From Flammeovirgaceae bacterium UBA5008 (GTDB taxonomy: Bacteria > Bacteroidota > Bacteroidia > Cytophagales > Cyclobacteriaceae): a stretch of DNA of 16,109 nucleotides. This document shows, in pieces, positions 13,527 to 16,109 of this stretch (position 1 is the first letter of the stretch; every line of letters starts with the position of its first letter). The stretch lies in the NCBI GenBank assembly GCA_002398365.1, contig DGYK01000043.1, forward strand, positions 28,347 through 44,455, in the 5' to 3' direction. The position numbers were made by a program, and so were the translations under genes. The notes under the pieces are model-generated. The model was not told the DNA's origin. It saw only the letters and a list, made by a program, of their open reading frames with translations, and did not search any database.

Positions 13527-14597
13527 CTAAGACCTCGAATATAACGGTTTAAAACGGTTAATATTTACTTCCTTATGAATTTCCCCTTGTTCTGTCAACC
13601 AATCGGCCAATTGTTTTGAAAAATAAGGAGCCAGACTGACGCCTTTGGTGCCCAACCCATTGAAAATTACCAGATTGGAATACTCCGGATGCGGCCCTAA
13701 AATCGGGCGTCTATCAACAGTTGTAGGGCGAATGCCCCATTCCTGACTTTTGACGATATAAGTATCCTTTAAAAGAGCGGTTAACTTCTCTTCCAGTTCT
13801 TGCCGGCCGGCCTGAGAGGTGCTTTTGCTCAAGTCGGTGAGCGAATAGGTAGCCCCGGCTTTATAAATCTCAGCCTCTGCTGTAGGCACCACATAAACTC
13901 CTTTGTTGTAGATCAATTCCGGTCGCTCCACAAGTGAGATTTGGAGTGTCTCGCCTTTTAATGGGCGAATGGGAAGCCAGTGAAAGTAAGGCGTTAATGA
14001 TTCAAAACCGGTACAAAAAATGATCTTATCCGCCTCCACCTCATGATAGAGAACACTTTGCGAATGAATCGACAGACGATCAGGTGAGAATTCTTCTTCT
14101 GTATATGAATCAGATGCGATCAGGTGACTTCGAACAGCTCCCATAAATGCATTGGTATCCAAATAACCTGATTGGTTTACTTCAATACCCCCAAAAGAAT
14201 TATGAATGTTTGGATAGCGCGCTGATGTATACACTTCCTTCACAAATTTGTTCCTCTCCTTATCAGCCGTTTTGGCCATCCAGTTATTCTGTTCTTCTAT
14301 GTTGTGAAATGGCCGAAACAAATGCATGGGGTAGAAAAAAGAAGCTCCTAACTTGGATTCCATGGCGGGAAAAAATCGGAACAATTCAGCAAAAATTTCT
14401 TCCGCCATCCACGTTTTCACAATGCCCATACCCGTGATGGGATTAAACAAACCTGCCGCCACTTTTGAACATGTATTTTGGTGGGGTTGATCCATCACCC
14501 ACACCGTTTTACCCATGCCCAACAGACGCATGGCAAGACAAGAGCCCGCCAATCCCTGACCTACAATAATAAAATCAACTTTTCTCACTCGATTCAT
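13527..14597 (-). CDS. FAD-dependent oxidoreductase of the D-amino-acid/glycine oxidase (DAO) family
   Basis: DAO-family enzymes oxidise amines or amino acids with FAD. The 356-aa protein has an N-terminal FAD-binding Rossmann site, DFIIVGQGLAGSCLAMRLL with GQGLAG at 13-18. The segment SKVAAGLFNPITG (about 44-56), which contacts the flavin in this fold, follows. A middle substrate domain carries RPLKGETLQISL. The C-terminal FAD-binding part has WGIRPTTVDRRPILGPHP (287-304) and NGLGTKGVSLAPYFSKQLADWL (313-334). The substrate cannot be told from sequence. The C-terminal domain of MnmC, which acts on modified tRNA uridine, belongs to the same fold, but there is no direct evidence for that role here. 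The ATG at 14597 is the only ATG shortly before the Rossmann strand. The gene is first in a tight leftward cluster, 12 bases before the TolB/barrel gene. Confidence 0.85.
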   Translation of the reverse strand: MNRVRKVDFIIVGQGLAGSCLAMRLLGMGKTVWVMDQPHQNTCSKVAAGLFNPITGMGIVKTWMAEEIFAELFRFFPAMESKLGASFFYPMHLFRPFHNIEEQNNWMAKTADKERNKFVKEVYTSARYPNIHNSFGGIEVNQSGYLDTNAFMGAVRSHLIASDSYTEEEFSPDRLSIHSQSVLYHEVEADKIIFCTGFESLTPYFHWLPIRPLKGETLQISLVERPELIYNKGVYVVPTAEAEIYKAGATYSLTDLSKSTSQAGRQELEEKLTALLKDTYIVKSQEWGIRPTTVDRRPILGPHPEYSNLVIFNGLGTKGVSLAPYFSKQLADWLTEQGEIHKEVNINRFKPLYSRS

Positions 14598-14658
14598 TCC
14601 TTAAAATCTTAAACACGAGTGATGGATAAATCCTATCCACTGATTTTACCTATTGCAT

Positions 14659-14677
14659 CCTTTAATCATGATAAAGG
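14659..14677. promoter_or_regulatory. Imperfect palindrome in the divergent promoter region, possible operator
   Basis: CCTTTA-A-TCATGA-TAAAGG (14659-14677) is a dyad with one extra base in the left half. It lies just downstream of the candidate leftward -7 element, where a dimeric regulator could block the oxidase cluster. It has no T-tract and does not look like a terminator. The short size means chance cannot be excluded. Confidence 0.35.
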
Positions 14678-14697
14678 CACTCGCTCAAAATTGGGCT

Positions 14698-14705
14698 CAA
14701 AAATA
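14698..14705 (-). promoter_or_regulatory. Candidate -7 element for the leftward oxidase cluster
   Basis: Read on the minus strand, TATTTTTG (14705-14698) matches TAnnTTTG. It would give a leader of about 94 nt to the ATG at 14597. No TTG stands at the -33 distance, so support is weak. Confidence 0.3.
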
Positions 14706-14711
14706 CTACTA

Positions 14712-14751
14712 TTAGACGAGGAGGCATAAGCCCTTAAGTTTGTTAATTTTG
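14712..14751 (+). promoter_or_regulatory. Tandem -7 elements before the metallo-beta-lactamase-fold gene
   Basis: Two TAnnTTTG matches lie nine bases apart: TAAGTTTG (14735-14742) and TAATTTTG (14744-14751). The first has TTA at 14712-14714 with a 20-bp spacer as a near-match -33. The second ends four bases before the ATG at 14756, so a transcript from it would be essentially leaderless. Confidence 0.5.
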
Positions 14752-14755
14752 CAAG

Positions 14756-15409
14756 ATGCTTTCTATTCAAACTTTCGTTTTCAATCCGTTTTCCGAAAAC
14801 ACACATGTCGTCTCTGATGAGACCGGAACTGCTGTGATTATTGATCCGGGTTGTTATGAAACAGAGGAACAAAACGAATTAGACGAATACATTGCTACAA
14901 AAAGGCTTTCTGTCAAATACCTCCTTAATACACATTGCCATATTGATCATGTGCTGGGCAATTATCATGTCAAGAAAAAATACAGTGTTCCGTTGCTGGT
15001 GCACGCCCGAGAAGAAAATGTGTTGCGTGCGGTGAAGACGTATGCTCCCAATTATGGATTTAATGGTTATCAGGAAACAACGGCCGATCAATTTATCCAT
15101 GAAGGAGAGGTTATTTCCTTCGGAGAAACCACTTGGGATATCCTCTTTTTGCCAGGCCACGCGCCCGGGCATGTAGGCTTCTACGACAAAAAGGAAGGGG
15201 TCATTTTTAGTGGTGATGTTTTATTCGATGGAAGTATTGGTCGCACCGATTTACCCGGTGGCGATTATGATACGCTCATACAAAGTATCCGCGAAAAGAT
15301 GTTTGCCTTACCCAACGAAGTAATTGTTTATTGTGGTCATGGAGCCACCACCACCATTGGCAAAGAAAAACAGTCCAATCCATACTGCGGGGTGCACGCA
15401 ATAATGTAA
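14756..15409 (+). CDS. Metallo-beta-lactamase-fold hydrolase, glyoxalase II-like
   Basis: The 217-aa protein is a compact MBL-fold hydrolase of the hydroxyacylglutathione-hydrolase-like group, probably a thioester hydrolase in the cytoplasm. The dinuclear metal site is complete. The HxHxDH motif reads THCHIDHVLGN with His60, His62, Asp64 and His65. His135 is in LPGHAPGHV, the bridging Asp154 is in VIFSGDVLFDGSIGRTDLPGGD, and His195 is in YCGHGATTTIGKEKQSNPY. It lacks the C-terminal helical domain of true glyoxalase II, so glutathione may not be the substrate. In organisms without glutathione another thiol or an unrelated thioester is possible. The ATG at 14756 is preceded by two -7 elements. 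pssA starts 30 bases after its stop. Confidence 0.9.
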   Translation: MLSIQTFVFNPFSENTHVVSDETGTAVIIDPGCYETEEQNELDEYIATKRLSVKYLLNTHCHIDHVLGNYHVKKKYSVPLLVHAREENVLRAVKTYAPNYGFNGYQETTADQFIHEGEVISFGETTWDILFLPGHAPGHVGFYDKKEGVIFSGDVLFDGSIGRTDLPGGDYDTLIQSIREKMFALPNEVIVYCGHGATTTIGKEKQSNPYCGVHAIM

Positions 15410-15414
15410 GTTTG
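15407..15414 (+). promoter_or_regulatory. Candidate -7 element for pssA
   Basis: TAAGTTTG (15407-15414) matches TAnnTTTG, is identical to the first element before the MBL gene, and overlaps that gene's TAA stop. It would give a leader of about 19 nt to the pssA ATG. No TTG is seen at the -33 distance, so readthrough from the MBL gene is equally likely. Confidence 0.35.
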
Positions 15415-15439
15415 TTGTCGTCCCATTTTGATAGCTATC

Positions 15440-16109
15440 ATGAATTTGAAAAGACACATTCCCAATTTTCTCACTTGCTGTAATCTGGTTTGCGGCTGTT
15501 TTGGAATTGTATTTTGCCTAGAAGGAAGAGCCATTCCTGCCGCCTATTTTGTGTGGGTAGCTGCGATGTTTGATTTCTTTGATGGCTTTGCAGCCCGTAT
15601 GCTCAAAGTAAGTTCTCCGATTGGTAAGGAGCTTGATTCTTTAGCTGATATGGTCAGTTTTGGATTGCTGCCCTCTCTGGTCATGTACAAAATGTTGTTG
15701 GGTGTAAGCAACAGTGATTGGATTCCATTTGTTGCCTTTTTAATTGCTGTTGGCGCGGCCCTCCGCTTAGCTATTTTTAATGTGGACGAAACGCAGAGCG
15801 ATTCATTCAAAGGATTAAACACACCATCGAATACGTTGTTCATCACTTCGCTGCCATTGTTAAGTGGTGGCTTGAGTACATGGATCCAAAATGAATGGGT
15901 ACTATTATCCATTACGATTATTTTTTCATGGTTGATGGTTTCTCCTATTCGGTTTTTTGCTTTCAAATTCAAGAACTTCAGTTGGGGTGATAACAAAGTT
16001 CGGTTTACCTTTCTGGCGTTATCGGTATTGTTGTTGGTATTCTTTCAGGTGAGCGCTATTCCTTTCATTATACTTTTATACATCGCCTCATCGTTATTGG
16101 ATGGCTTTA
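15440..16109 (+). CDS. pssA: CDP-diacylglycerol-serine O-phosphatidyltransferase (cut by right edge)
   Basis: The enzyme makes phosphatidylserine from CDP-diacylglycerol and serine at the inner membrane, the step before phosphatidylethanolamine. From ATG 15440 the frame is open for 223 codons to the window end, beginning MNLKRHIPNFLTCCNLVCGC. The CDP-alcohol phosphatidyltransferase signature DGxxARx8GxxxDxxxD is intact, with Asp48, Gly49, Ala52, Arg53, Gly62, Asp66 and Asp70. Asp45 precedes it (FDFFDG). Several hydrophobic segments follow, up to LLLVFFQ and IPFIILLYIASSLL at the end. The serine enzyme is favoured over phosphatidylglycerophosphate synthase by the HIPNFLTCCNLVCG opening and the GLNTPSNT segment. 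The last few residues and the stop lie beyond base 16109. Confidence 0.88.
   Translation, partial: MNLKRHIPNFLTCCNLVCGCFGIVFCLEGRAIPAAYFVWVAAMFDFFDGFAARMLKVSSPIGKELDSLADMVSFGLLPSLVMYKMLLGVSNSDWIPFVAFLIAVGAALRLAIFNVDETQSDSFKGLNTPSNTLFITSLPLLSGGLSTWIQNEWVLLSITIIFSWLMVSPIRFFAFKFKNFSWGDNKVRFTFLALSVLLLVFFQVSAIPFIILLYIASSLLDGF

Noticed and set aside
8026..14597. Leftward cluster considered as a possible new defence or secretion system
   Set aside because: The genes are ordinary Bacteroidota families (oxidase, TolB/barrel, YicC, NRAMP) with no effector, nuclease-helicase, toxin or mobile signature; tight spacing alone does not make a system.
14635..14650. Repeat-like bases near 14600-14650 compared with the 3728-3801 element
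   Set aside because: Only a short AAAATCTTAAA stretch (14603-14613) is shared with the arms; too short and AT-rich to call another copy.
15544..15996. Minus-strand 150-codon open frame at the right end
   Set aside because: It lies opposite pssA, whose CDP-alcohol phosphatidyltransferase motif on the plus strand is unambiguous.

Overview
The window looks like chromosomal housekeeping DNA from a member of the Bacteroidota, probably a Cytophagales-like lineage. Four things support this. The putative promoters follow the Bacteroidota pattern (TTG or TTTG, about 20 bp, then TAnnTTTG). Shine-Dalgarno sequences are mostly absent. S16 carries a long Ala/Lys/Glu tail of the kind seen in this phylum. 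The set of families (class I FbaB aldolase, WbqC-like protein, large TolB-propeller/outer-membrane-barrel protein, AccD without its zinc ribbon) is also typical of the phylum. The assignment rests on sequence reading only; no database search was run.

Layout. Bases 1-54 hold the first 18 codons of a minus-strand gene that looks like sucA (2-oxoglutarate dehydrogenase E1), which runs off the left edge. A 263-bp divergent intergenic region separates it from the plus-strand ribosomal/tRNA block rpsP, rimM, trmD, rplS (318-2523). A terminator lies between rpsP and rimM, a candidate promoter lies before rplS, and a strong terminator follows rplS. Next come fbaB with its own good promoter (2592-3716), an inverted-repeat spacer, accD and a wbqC-like gene (3821-5311), then clpC with its own promoter (5423-7978). 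A terminator usable from both sides closes clpC and the convergent minus-strand cluster.

The minus-strand cluster is read from 14597 down to 8026: FAD-dependent amine/amino-acid oxidase-like protein, TolB-propeller/outer-membrane-barrel protein, YicC-type endoribonuclease, and an NRAMP-family transporter with unusual metal-site motifs. Gaps of 12, 11 and 0 bases suggest one transcript. A divergent promoter region (14598-14755) then leads to a plus-strand glyoxalase-II-like metallo-beta-lactamase-fold hydrolase and to pssA (CDP-diacylglycerol-serine O-phosphatidyltransferase), which is cut by the right edge.

Taken together the genes serve translation and tRNA modification, glycolysis/gluconeogenesis, the first step of fatty-acid synthesis, protein quality control, RNA turnover, metal transport, and phospholipid synthesis. 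I see no CRISPR array, tRNA or rRNA gene, transposase, phage gene or defence system, and nothing I would call a new multi-gene system. The points most worth a second look are the noncanonical NRAMP transporter, the TolB/barrel protein with a degenerate peptidase site and a duplicated NTDDYxF linker motif, the AccD without its zinc ribbon, and several small regulatory structures.
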